Positions 1 through 10,115 of a stretch of DNA of 64,000 nucleotides are shown in pieces (within the stretch, counting starts at the first letter, position 1; the number at the start of each line of letters is the position of its first letter). The translations under genes and the position numbers were made by a program. Source of the DNA: Spisula solida (taxonomy: Eukaryota; Mollusca; Bivalvia; Venerida; Mactridae); contig OX365955.1 in NCBI GenBank assembly GCA_947247005.1, positions 44,681,822 to 44,745,821 of the forward strand. Reading direction: 5' to 3'. The notes beneath the pieces are model-generated. The model had not been told where the DNA came from, did not search any database, and was given only the letters and a program-made list of their open reading frames with translations.

Positions 1-232
1 AAATATCAGGTACAACAAGATCTCGGTTTAGCTCATGTCCAGTATATACACAGTGTACCTAGGAATGATAATAAAATCGCATTTTCAAAATGGATTATCT
101 GATTGAAACTTGGCATATTATTATATCGGAGATGAATACTGCAATTGGTCAAAGGCTTGTTTCATTATAATCTATCAGATATAAGTATTAATGGGCTTAG
201 TTGCATTCCAATTTGAACAACCCTCGTATAAG
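1..232 (-). mobile_element. possible mariner-like transposon end (partial)
   Basis: Read on the minus strand, the sequence starting near 230 begins TACGAGGGTTGTTCAAATTG, which resembles the terminal inverted repeats of mariner-type elements (TA target, then a CGAGGG-type end). The rest of the element would lie to the left and run off the window. A similar TACGAGGGTTG start occurs at 15269 on the plus strand. No transposase reading frame is visible in the 230 bases present. The call rests on the short end motif alone. Confidence 0.3.
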
Positions 233-473
233 TCAATCAAGTTCTGGTCATGACAAATACCCACCCAGTTGCCCGTGTTTTCAAAGACCAGTTTCATTAA
301 ACATTTACGTGATTTCCATCGCTAGTACGTATAGGTACTTGGCAAGTATGTATTTTGTATTCTGATGTGCAAGTTGAATTATAGTACACTTAGTTGCCAA
401 AGACGGAAAAATACATTTAAATATGTAATTAATGATCAGCTAGTATAAGTGTGTTTGCTGTCACAAATTTGGA

Positions 474-518
474 GTGCGAATCAAAGACCTAAATATGTAT
501 TTAGGTCTTTGTGCGAAT
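474..518. mobile_element. 29-bp palindromic insertion flanked by an 8-bp duplication
   Basis: Bases 482-510 form an almost perfect palindrome: a 13-bp arm AAAGACCTAAATA, a 2-base centre, then the matching arm. It is flanked on both sides by GTGCGAAT (474-481 and 511-518), an 8-bp direct duplication as expected for insertion of a DNA transposon. It may be a minimal foldback element or the remnant of a larger hAT-type element that lost its middle. It is too short to be coding. Confidence 0.65.
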
Positions 519-542
519 ATACAGAACATACCACATATCCAC

Positions 543-835
543 ATTATGGCACACTCATCTCACCTAGATTGGTGTATAAGGCCTTGGTGCACCGTCTCCA
601 AATTGTGTTGGGTCTTTGGCCACAGTCCTGGCTGTTGCCCAACTGTGTCATCCGAGTTATTTCCGTTCCTGTTGTTCGGCCGTCCAACTTTCCGTTTTCC
701 TTCTGGCTGCCATGTAAGTGCTGAGCTACTGATGATGTTTTCTCTTCTTAATATGTGACCAGACCATTTCCATTTTCTATTTTTGATTGTTTTGCTGGTT
801 TGGGTTGTTTTTAGCTCTATTTTGTAACTCTTCAT
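543..835 (-). pseudogene. decayed 3' end of a LINE reverse-transcriptase ORF
   Basis: The minus-strand translation contains [12 protein letters not shown] and then [15 protein letters not shown]. These correspond to the conserved tail W-x-GH-x-LR ... G-K-R-x-x-GRP found after the reverse-transcriptase domain of many non-LTR retrotransposons. After GRP the usual continuation breaks up over three frames: [15 protein letters not shown] in one and [14 protein letters not shown] in another. There are therefore at least two frameshifts plus in-frame stops. No reverse-transcriptase catalytic region lies upstream (above 835), so the copy is 5'-truncated and dead. The match is to a family pattern; the clade cannot be told from so little. 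Confidence 0.7.
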
Positions 836-1674
836 TTCAACTCTTCATTATGGCTCACTATACAACTTTCACTAGTAGTAACCGGCTACGCCCCAGATAT
901 CGCAACTAAATTCAAGTTGCGCTTTTTGTATCTGGTAGTTGATTTAAAAAAATGAATGAAATATTTTAAATGTTGACTGAACATTGACATTAAACAAATA
1001 TCAAGTTGGTGTTAATATTGTCATCATCTCTCACACCTTGTTAACATATCTACATGACCACGTGGCTACGTGTCTGTAACAGCCTTGTTTGTGGTGACAG
1101 TGCTGTACATTGATATCAACATCGATGCCACCATAAATATTCAGATCTCGGTATAACTACATTCTAAAACATACTATTAATATGTAACGGAATTACATGA
1201 CAACTTTATAGTCGTCATCACCGAAAAGCCGTATACTAGTAAAATACCCTTAAGGAGTTGCATTTGTATTCTCTTGGTCGGCTGTACACGTATATTAGTC
1301 TCCTCAAACTGATGTTTTTGTACTCACAGTAGAGTGCCAGATACTCGTACGACATATTAACCAAATGTAAAAGTAAAGATTGGAATTAGAAATCACGTAA
1401 AGTGTTGTACCTGAAGCATCCGTTATTGTCTGGAGCGATGCGCCCGTCGTGCAAAGATACATGTATATTCAATTTGGAACAACATCACGAGTAGATTGGT
1501 GTAACATCAGACAAACGATGATTTCCTAGCACACACCAATCCGTAAGTGTATGTTCGAACTGTTACACTGTCAGCGGACACTAAATCATTACTCACTGAA
1601 GGACACGCCAGGTCCCCGTACTTTTCTATAATGCTACTACTTCTTCTTCTTCAAATACTGTGCATCGCTCCTCT
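836..1674. other. no recognisable feature
   Basis: AT-rich sequence without a coding frame, paired termini or internal repeats that I can see. Confidence 0.5.
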
Positions 1675-1834
1675 GGAGCATTGTCGCACATGGTGGAGCA
1701 TTGTCGCACATGGTGGAGCATTGTCGCACATGGTGGATCATTGTCGCACATGGTGGAGCATTGTCGCGCATGGTGGAGCATTGTCGCACATGGTGGAGCA
1801 TTGTCGCACATGGTGGAGCATTGTCGCACATGGT
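1675..1834. repeat. minisatellite, 20-bp unit x 8
   Basis: Eight head-to-tail copies of GGAGCATTGTCGCACATGGT with only two substitutions (GGATCA in copy 4, CGCGCA in copy 5). The array is exactly 160 bp. The unit is not a multiple of three and lacks stops in several frames, so it opens overlapping spurious reading frames on both strands. Confidence 0.97.
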
Positions 1835-2413
1835 ACATGGTACTATGGTAAAATCTAGTCTGATCTGTAACTGTTACAACAGAGCCTTTGCTTCTACTTA
1901 GGCAGACACTTAGTCAATACACGGTGAAGGCAATGGCATGTTTCTGTACTTCTCTAAAAGGCTGCTTTAATGATAGAAAAATCTTATTTGCACACAGCAT
2001 ACATGGCATACCTCATTTAAGTTGAATATATCGCCAAAACGAGTAGGCTTCATACATTCATGCACAAGTTTATCACGAAATTGCGTCACGTAAAGATTAA
2101 GACACCTACTAATAGCGCGTTTGAGATAAGAAACTCATATTCTTTTCAACAAAGTTTTTAATATATTTGAATCATGCAGTTGAGACAAGTTGAACTGCAA
2201 TCATTTTAGTATTAAACAGGCTATCAAAGATATGTGTGTATGAATAGAAAACACGGGTCGTACTCAGGAACAGTTATTAAATCCATAACTGGCTTACTGC
2301 ATGGCGAGCACGTGCTTAACTGGCTAAATTATCATCACTTTATTGTTTTATAATGGTTTCACACTCTAAATCTGTTATTTAATGAAGAACATATAGTACA
2401 CTTATACTTATAA
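1835..2413. other. no recognisable feature
   Basis: Ordinary AT-rich sequence; nothing repeated or coding seen. Confidence 0.5.
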
Positions 2414-2577
2414 AATATATAGAGGATCTTGCATGAGTGCTCATTACATACGAGTTTTATTAAACGAGTGGACAACATGATATGACAAGAGGCTTTGCCG
2501 AGTGTCATATTGTTTTAGTCGACGAGTTTAATAAAACTCGTATGTAATGAGCACGAATGTAAGATTCTATTTATCAC
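2414..2577. mobile_element. foldback (hairpin) element
   Basis: A long palindrome. The perfect 29-bp arms lie at 2437-2465 and 2526-2554 (GTGCTCATTACATACGAG...). The pairing continues imperfectly inward to a small loop around AGAGGCTTTGCCGAG and outward to about 2414 and 2577. It is non-coding and MITE-like. Its right end overlaps the inverted terminus of the neighbouring element at 2570. Confidence 0.8.
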
Positions 2578-2830
2578 ATAACCTTAGAAACGCTCATTAT
2601 TGATCAAAAGGATGCTGTACGCTGCATATGTTTCAGCCCAAATTCAGCGGTACAATGAGCGCGACGTCATGGTGACGTTGATATTATCCTGACGTAATTG
2701 GCGGATCAATGCATGGATTGGCTAACGTCACGTCAAGCTAATTTAAATATTTATTGCACAGTCTGGGAGTGCCGAACGATATTTACGGCACGGCTTTACG
2801 GCACTCCTGGACCGCAGGTTATGTGATAAA
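2570..2830. mobile_element. small inverted-repeat element
   Basis: TTTATCACATAACC at 2570-2583 is matched by its exact reverse complement at 2817-2830, bounding 261 bp. Inside the right end is a second palindrome, GGAGTGCCG (2766-2774) with CGGCACTCC (2799-2807). No target duplication could be recognised. It may be one element, or part of a composite with the foldback to its left. Confidence 0.5.
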
Positions 2831-4218
2831 CAAAACATTCACATATACAGGTTTTACACTTAGGGGTTGCGTAGTTTTTGTCAACGTGGTCAAGTGGTGT
2901 CTATTTATATTACAAAGGTATAGTTTATTTTAAAATCCAGCAGGTCGTAGACCTTTGAAGGTAACGTATATTTACAATCATTGTCTATGCTCATTGGCTT
3001 ACATGTTTCAGGGACTAAATGGTCAAATCTAAGGGTTCCGTTGAACCCGGAACTTTTCAAAAAGCTACATATTTACCCTTATCATTCTTGCTAATAGGTC
3101 ATTTTTTTGTGGACCATATGGTAAATTGGCTCCGCCAAATATGCAATCCTATATAAATTAAGACGTTACTTACTTACTTACTAGTTTTACACATTACACA
3201 AAGATGAAATGCGCATTTTTGCAATAAAATGGCAAATACCACAATTGACAATATACATACCATGTATTGATAATTGAACGGACGATTTCATTATCATGAG
3301 AGTGGCACCCTATTGACAGTCTTTGTCTTATGTGACATAAGGAAAACGTTCAAATGTTCCAATACTCTGTAGTGTGCGGTATAGATGTTGCCAATTGGAT
3401 AGCTTAATTCACCGGTCAGATCACAAGATACCTTCTTTCTGTAGGTTGGTATCAGTATTTCATGGTTCCATCTGATACCGATGGTCCTACAGCTAATATG
3501 TATTTCTTGAAATGCCCTGGTTCTAGCTGTCTGTCTGTCTGTCTGGACACATCATAGTTCTAGCTGACATGACTGGTCCTACAGCTGGTACTTCCCTGAA
3601 CTACTGTATGTACATGTTCTCTTGTAAACGTAACAACTATACTTACCGTCAGACCCCCAAGCTTGCCGAACTAATAATCATCTAGTTATAGGTTATATAT
3701 TTCGTATTTCTTATCGTTTTCAATCATATAGGATGCTCTACTGATATAACGCTTCGCTTATTCGGAATATGATATGTGTGTTTAAACGCTTAAATTTGGT
3801 ACGACTCACTGAAGCGCTCAGACAGAATCGACGAAATATATGAGTATATTCAGAATATTTTGACCTGCTTCGTTTAAGTGCTTCACATATGGTTTTCGTT
3901 TATTGATTTGTACTAATTGTTATTGATAATTAATTAATCGTCTGACACCCAAGTGGTTTACAGGTGCGAAATTGTCTTAAAATGTGAAATATGAGCTAGT
4001 TGGGATGTTGGAATTTCGTCTTGGAAGCATTTAAACCTTGGATTTAACCCTACCGTATGTGAATACGTTGAAGACACGGAGTAAACAGGTACATTTGATA
4101 TATCGCTGTATAATTTTGTAGTATACTATGAATGTCACTGTAACAATGCTATCGAATATAATGTTGTATAAGATAGACTTTAAACAAACCTGTATAGTGT
4201 ATTTATTTTTGGAGCTAT
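2831..4218. other. no gene; minor simple repeats and one hairpin
   Basis: Contains a short (TACT)n run near 3167-3182, a (CTGT)n run near 3526-3544 and a hairpin with arms at 3439-3455 and 3472-3492 (CTGTAGG and GGTATCAG blocks pairing). Otherwise nothing recognised. Confidence 0.5.
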
Positions 4219-4270
4219 CCGACTTAATAGCGTTGTGGTAGAGCGTCCTTTCCGAGTTCGATATCCCTTG
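4219..4270 (+). repeat. tRNA-like fragment (partial SINE head)
   Basis: Has an A-box-like TAGCGTTGTGG (4228-4238) and a B-box-like AGTTCGATATCC (4255-4266). They are too close together for a tRNA, because about 17 bases of the anticodon region are missing compared with the copy at 4363-4432. It points towards that copy, so the two form an inverted pair. It is a decayed retroposon, not a tRNA gene. Confidence 0.4.
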
Positions 4271-4362
4271 TTTTGTACCGAGCCGCGAGTCGTTGAAATG
4301 CTGTTCTTGTTCGCACGATGTCAGAGCAATGTTACTGGGTAGTATTCCTATGACTAAAAAAA

Positions 4363-4432
4363 GCCACACCAGGGATCGAACCCGGAACCTCTCTCACTCG
4401 AAGCGGACCTTCTACCACTAGGCTATCGAGGC
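4363..4432 (-). repeat. tRNA-derived SINE head or tRNA pseudogene
   Basis: The minus strand shows the two internal RNA polymerase III promoter boxes at tRNA spacing: A-box TAGCCTAGTGG (4415-4425) and B-box GGTTCGATCCC (4372-4382). It is followed by a run of T on that strand. The D- and T-arms can pair, but the acceptor ends do not, so it is unlikely to be a functional tRNA. It is most likely the head of a SINE. Confidence 0.6.
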
Positions 4433-4440
4433 GTATATAC

Positions 4441-5415
4441 GACCACCGCAAATAGTGGTACTCTTATACTGCTGAAACACAGAAACGTCACTATTGAAAT
4501 ATTTTCAGTTGACGGAATAATAAATTCACAATTAAAATTTCACGAATTCGAATTCAGATCTAAGAGTTCGTGAAGTAAAGATCGTGACTTTATCTTAATT
4601 CTGAGATCACATGACATTCTGAGGAGGAAATAAACGGAAGTCTTCCGAAGCGAGAGTGCCGGTCACTTCCGGTCTATGGCTAGACGCTGCTACTATTGCT
4701 ACAGTAATTGTTCATTGCTAACTGCTCATTTGTTACGTGATAATATGTATAATGGCCAATTTATAGATAAGGAAAAACGCATTTCATCGCCAGAATTTCC
4801 ATTATGGCACATATCAAAGCATTTCAATTAATTTCAAATTACAATGTTTATTTCTTCTGATAATTACGCTTGCTTATCGCATCCAAGAGTATCCGCTAAT
4901 AGCATACGCGCGTGCGTGAACATTTAAATGGTCACAATAAGCGTCTTGTGATACCGCGCCTTTAGTCAACTTAGCACATTCTTCCAGTATAACGAATCCT
5001 AAGCATTGTTAAGTTACACGTCCTCCGCGTAACGCATCTTTAAAACGCACCGTTTATAACGTCATCACCATGCACTCTCCTCGTATACCCACCAACGCGT
5101 CCTCTACACCATGTACTCTCCCAAAAACTAACCTCTTTGCATACTCAAAGCGGCATCCATACCCAAATAACGCTCCGTTTGTAGTAGTGCTCTTTATATA
5201 ACGTTAGTGATCTGTTCTGATATCCGTCGACAACCATAATGACCCCACACATCGCGTGGCTGTAGTAGCTTAAGCAGAGCCTGTGAATTATTTATGTGAT
5301 AATATTCAAAGATGTACACATCAACATGAGCACCTGAATACATACCCTACATAAAGTCCAGTTATATACATGTAGTTGCAAGGTGATAACATATAATTTC
5401 AAGATGATTTTACTT
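4441..5415. other. no recognisable feature
   Basis: No coding frame, tandem repeat or paired termini seen. Confidence 0.5.
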
Positions 5416-5666
5416 ACTTACACACCGTACAACCCGCTGTGTGTAAGGCAGTTATGTATGTCAAAGGCAGAGACACACGCGTTTTGTGCTACTAGAGTGG
5501 GGTAAGTATTTGTTATTTTATATGTGTTTTGCGTTGCTTGTAAGAGTGATCACTTACAAATATCGTTGACGCGATGAATGAACAATAAGTATATACAAAA
5601 CGCATGTGTCTCTGCCTTCGACATACAGAACTGCCTTACACACAGCGTGTTGTACGGTGTGACTTA
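5416..5666. mobile_element. MITE, 241 bp, 67-bp inverted repeats, 5-bp target duplication
   Basis: The element runs 5421-5661. Its left arm 5421-5487 begins CACACCGTACAAC and its right arm 5595-5661 is the reverse complement, with only about four mismatches in 67 bp. Both ends are flanked by ACTTA (5416-5420 and 5662-5666). The 107-bp centre has no coding capacity. It is a non-autonomous DNA transposon mobilised in trans. The low arm divergence and intact duplication argue for a fairly recent insertion. Confidence 0.9.
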
Positions 5667-6151
5667 GGTCGCATGTTCCACTCGCTTAAAATCTAAGGCT
5701 TGTTTACCTTACGGTAGCCCTTTGCTGTATTCTCGTTTCCCATGAGTTGTTTACCAAAACACCAGTCTTTAGTTTTATATGCTTTGAGGTTTGGATGGAA
5801 TCGAACACGTATGTGTTTGACATAACACACTTTTTACATTAAGGCATAATATGACGTGATTGAGGTTAATTGAAAGATAATTGAACTTAGATCTGTTTTT
5901 CCTATCTTTTATTATTGTTTCGCTCATTTTCTTCATATACCTCTGATTCATATACATGTAATAACATAGAGGTAGCTCACAACTTTGTAATAAAAATATG
6001 TTTTTCCGGATGTTGTGCCGTTTGTTTTCTCAGACTATTACGGGGGTAGCTGGTCTTCAGAGAGGTTATATTACCTACATTTAATAAAGTGTTACCTCGC
6101 TCTTCTACGAGCAACATTTGGAAGACAGTGGGTGTGGTTTTAGAAAAGGCT
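5667..6151. other. no recognisable feature
   Basis: No gene or repeat structure seen before the minisatellite that follows. Confidence 0.5.
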
Positions 6152-6873
6152 CTCCCAGTACAGTATTTCAGTTATCGCACTCTTTTCCAGTGCAGAATTT
6201 CTGTTATCACCCTCTTTTCCAGTACAATTTTGCAGCTATCACACTCATTTCTAGTACCATGTTCATTATTGCAGTTAGCATACTCTTTTCCAGTGCAGTA
6301 ATGCAGTTATCTTAGTTATCACACCATTTACAGTACCATTTTGCTGTAATCACACTCTTTTCACATGCATACTGCAGTTCTTGCATTCTTTATCATTGGG
6401 GTATTGCAATTGTCACACTATTTTTAAGTGTATAGTATTATTGCACTCTTTTTCTGTACAGTATTACAGTCATCGCAATTTTTTCGGTGTATATTGCAGT
6501 TATCGCACTTTTTTTCTGTGTATATTGCAGTCATCGTACTTTTTTCGGTGTATATTGCAGTCATCGTACTTTTTTCGGTGTATATTGCAGTCATCGTACT
6601 TTTTTCGGTGTATATTGCAGTCATCGTACTTTTTTCGGTGCATATTGCAGTCATCACTTTTTTCGGTGCATATTGCAGTCATCGTACTTTTTTCGGTGCA
6701 TATTGCAGTCATCGTACTTTTTTGGTGCATATTGCAGTCATCGTACTTTTTTCGGTGTATATTGCAGTCATCATACTTTTTCTGGTGCATATGACAGTCA
6801 TCGCACCTTTCTGGTGCATATTGCAATCATCGCACTTTTTCAAGTGTTGAGTATTGCAGTTATTGCATTTTTC
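6152..6873. repeat. minisatellite, about 30-bp unit, decayed at both edges
   Basis: The core (about 6476-6840) is near-identical copies of a 30-bp unit containing GGTGTATATTGCAGTCATCG plus a T-run. Towards 6152 and 6873 the units degrade in length (28-31 bp) and sequence. This gradient is typical of arrays homogenised by unequal exchange in the middle. Since 30 is a multiple of three, several frames stay open on both strands; they are not genes. Confidence 0.95.
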
Positions 6874-8267
6874 TTATAAATAATCTCGTTAGTGTTACAT
6901 TTTAATCTGGTGTTTTCAACATCATTAAGTTGTATTTAAATCAGACGTGAGAGGGTTGTCTATGCTTATGGTAATGACGAGTTTCATGTTGTAAGATGCA
7001 ATTTTGTTAATGAATATCGTTAATGGAATTTTGTATCAATTTACACCTTAAGAACTGATTGCAAATTATGTAACTTCAATTACGACGCATATTGATTAGG
7101 GTGGAGTTATCAAATGCATCATAAAAACGCTTCAAACACAATGTGTTACTTATCTCTGCTTCTGTTATTCGTCTTGGTTTATGCTAATAACCAATTAGCA
7201 CGGATTGTTCCGGCGGTGAATTTAAGGAGACGATTATATACCTTTCTCTGTCAAAAAACTGGAAAATGTAATGCATTTTCTAATAAAGGTTATTCTATAG
7301 AATTCCGATACAATGTCTAGAATTTCTGCTACAGTTTAACGGCACCCCACCCATGTGAACAATAGTTTAATTTGCACGGTGTTGTCATATTTCAAAACGC
7401 TGGTATTATGTTCTCTGTGAAAGTAATTTATACGCTTGCACGTTTACTGATAATATACCCAAATAAGTAAAATATACCCTTAACATTCCCTTATATTGTA
7501 AGTTCACGTTGTCATTAACATTTGGCTAATGGTTTGAGAGTGTTTGAGACGGTACAAAGACACATTTTTGTCTGTAAGAATTTCCCCGTCTTAGTCTGTA
7601 CCTGCGGTTATAGCATACATACTGCAGTTCATTTGCATTTGTTTATCTAAACAAACATGATACAACCATGATACATTTGCGTTTCGCCTTGTCTTAAAAT
7701 CACTTACTGCGCAATTATTGAACAATTGGTATGATCACCCATTAAAAGAGATTCTAACACGATCTGCGGATTAATCCATATAAACATATAAACAGAGAGC
7801 AGACCAGGCCATGTATTATTACCGCAATATAACATGGTATCAAATTGGCTATTACTATTTACGCCCCGTATCACGTGACATATTTATGAATGAATGAACG
7901 TAAACGTTATAGTGAAAAACTTCAACGGATCGCGAGTTGCACGAGTATCCAGTGTTACAGCTATGACGCATCTATTTTTAGAAACTACAATATACTCTCG
8001 AAAGTAAGATTCATAAAAACTTGTGATAATCAATTAATTTATATTTTTCATTTCATGAAATAGATGCATTATTTTCGTGTTATTAAAATTGTTTCAATGT
8101 TTAAAATTTCCTTCTGAAAATTACGAAGGTCGTTTTCATTAACGAGGGAGGTAATTGTACCAGCTAATAAGCCACTCAATTTCAGCGTGGAATTATGTTC
8201 AATGTCAAATAGGTGAAAATGGAATGCGCGCAGTTAAATAGTGCGGGATATTATCGTATTTAGAATT
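6874..8267. other. mostly featureless; one weak small ORF
   Basis: Apart from the small reading frame at 7141-7320 nothing is recognised here. Confidence 0.5.
7141..7320 (+). CDS. weak candidate: small secreted peptide ORF
   Basis: From the ATG at 7141 (a second ATG lies in frame at 7114) the frame encodes 59 residues. They begin MCYLSLLLLFVLVYA, which looks like a signal peptide core, followed by a basic stretch (NLRRR) and two cysteines around QKTGK. No family is recognised. No splice sites, polyadenylation context or homologue could be checked. A hydrophobic start plus a short open frame can arise by chance in AT-rich DNA, so this is most likely not a gene. Confidence 0.13.
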   Translation: MCYLSLLLLFVLVYANNQLARIVPAVNLRRRLYTFLCQKTGKCNAFSNKGYSIEFRYNV

Positions 8268-8421
8268 GAAATAAAAACCCTGTTCTTGTATTTTGTCGGT
8301 GAATAAAACACGGGCACTCGTTCGCATGCGGAAACTACGCACTCGTAATTTAATTTTTCCGCATCCGAACTCCTTTCCATGTTTTATTCACCGACAAAAT
8401 ACACGAACAGATTTTTATTTC
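8268..8421. mobile_element. foldback (hairpin) element, 154 bp
   Basis: An almost complete palindrome. The arms 8268-8310 and 8380-8421 share TATTTTGTCGGTGAATAAAA with one mismatch over the central 29 bp. The inner arms GTTCGCATGCGGAAA (8320-8334) and its near complement (8356-8370) leave a loop of about 20 bases. It is non-coding. The architecture matches the foldbacks at 2414 and 15719, although the sequences differ. Confidence 0.85.
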
Positions 8422-9500
8422 TTAAACAAAAACCTGGATTCTATGCAAGTGTTGTTTGTCTGTAAATATACTATTACCAAAGTATGCGGTGTTTTCTGTG
8501 CTCGACTGTTTATTTAAGTTAAATGCTGCTTTCTCTGTCCGATAATCTATTATCTTCTTTTGTGCCCACTGTGCAGCTAACATTTTTAGGTATACCCAGT
8601 CTCAGCATTCAGATAAACAAACCACGTGCACTTTTAATTGGTACTCAGTTTCATTCAAGTGGAAAAACCACAAACCGCAAATCTTTCAAACTCGACAAAT
8701 ATTCCACTCTAACCTTCACATAGCTGGGTGTTTGTAGATGAGTACAAAAACGTATTTAGTCTGAAAACAAATATATATGTAAAACTTTACCCCAGAAAGG
8801 AGAAATTAGAGACGAAATTTCAGCGCTAGATTTAAATTAGATCCGTAGCTTTTTGTTGAAACCACATATCTTAAGTTGTAATATGATATTAAGGGTGGTG
8901 CCGTATAAATGACTTAAAAAGCTATCTAGACCTATACCGTGGAGTCGATGGAGGTGTTTATAAAACACTAGCTTTGTATAAATATTTAGACTAAAACAAG
9001 GACCATATCTCGCTACTTAAGTCTAGTTTCACACGGCACGACTTTGTTCGGTCACATATTTCTCAAATGTGACGATGACGAAGGCATTATGGTGTTCGGG
9101 ATTTTAATGTATTTTGATGCTTCCCGTTTTGACAAATTGTAGCCAACTGTTTGAAGTTTTTGTATAAACTTTACGCACAGTATGAAAATATTTTGATATA
9201 TCTGGTAAAACTCATGACAAACGCATTTCTACAGTATTACATACACGTTTTTATAGTCAGTGATCCAAGGAGCTAACCAACTGTTACACAGTAGCACGTT
9301 GAACATGTGCTCCGATGTTACGGATGTCATGCATTGAATTTACTACTGAACGACAAGGCTCTTGCGAGTCTTCTATGAATTTTGGCTTCATTAAAGATGA
9401 CAGCGGTCGTTATTATTTCTGAACCAATCAGGCTGCCTGTTACAATTGTCGCGTTGTCTGATTGTTACCTGGCTTCGTTTTGGTGATAGAGGTAGAAAGA
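8422..9500. other. no recognisable feature
   Basis: No gene, tandem repeat or paired termini identified. Confidence 0.5.
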
Positions 9501-9555
9501 GACAGACGCTGGAAACCAAGTTGTTCTTGCTTTTGGAAGTGTTCGGTGTTTTAGG

Positions 9556-9659
9556 TTCCTGTGATCTTCACAGATCTATACCATAGATCTACTACATTAA
9601 ACAACAAACACTTTATAACTTATTATATAGTATAATTGTAATAAGCACTTGGGCAAGCT
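9556..9659. repeat. 104-bp direct repeat, copy 1
   Basis: Appears identical to 10012-10115. It opens with two small dyads, CTGTGATCTTCACAG and ATCTATACCATAGAT, and ends CTTGGGCAAGCT. The core could be read as TG...CA like a small LTR, but no primer-binding site or matching flanking duplication is present. Confidence 0.9.
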
Positions 9660-9818
9660 AGCTTACTTTCTATTATCAATACATTCATCATTCTATCAGC
9701 AACAGATCATCTCATAAATATGCATACACATTAATATACCAACATCATCTCATATACATAAAGTACATGTAACAAATTTATAGCACATAACACGCATCTT
9801 TCCCCATTTTTATGAACT

Positions 9819-10012
9819 AAAAATTATACGTCTTGTAAGCTCTAAGTGCCCAAAGCTGAATGACCACATACCTTCAATCACTGCGCACGACAACTCGTGC
9901 GCTATGGTTACCAACATAACAAGTCCTGATTCGTGCAATCAGAAGATCTTAACCAATCACAGGAAAGCATTTTCCGTCTTATGCGCTTCGCTTAACCGAC
10001 AGAAAATAAATT
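9819..10012. repeat. 194-bp direct repeat, copy 1
   Basis: Begins AAAAATTATACGTCTTGTAA and matches 14519-14712 with one visible substitution (AACCAATCAC against AACCACTCAC). The copies start exactly 4,700 bp apart. Here the copy is followed directly by the second 104-bp repeat. The near identity implies recent duplication or conversion. Confidence 0.92.
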
Positions 10013-10115
10013 TCCTGTGATCTTCACAGATCTATACCATAGATCTACTACATTAAACAACAAACACTTTATAACTTATTATATAGTATAATTGTAATAA
10101 GCACTTGGGCAAGCT
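10012..10115. repeat. 104-bp direct repeat, copy 2
   Basis: Second copy of the segment at 9556-9659. It is followed by GAACCTAAAAG, an inverted match to the TTTTAGGTTC that precedes copy 1. The 9556-10115 interval is therefore flanked by a short inverted repeat. Confidence 0.9.

Noticed and set aside
4363..4432. Functional tRNA gene
   Set aside because: Boxes are good but the acceptor ends do not pair and a truncated inverted copy lies nearby.
6381..6879. Several 70-140 codon frames on both strands
   Set aside because: Arise from a 30-bp minisatellite whose length is a multiple of three.
9556..10115. Miniature LTR retrotransposon
   Set aside because: No primer-binding site, no target duplication; the repeats fit a nested tandem duplication at least as well.
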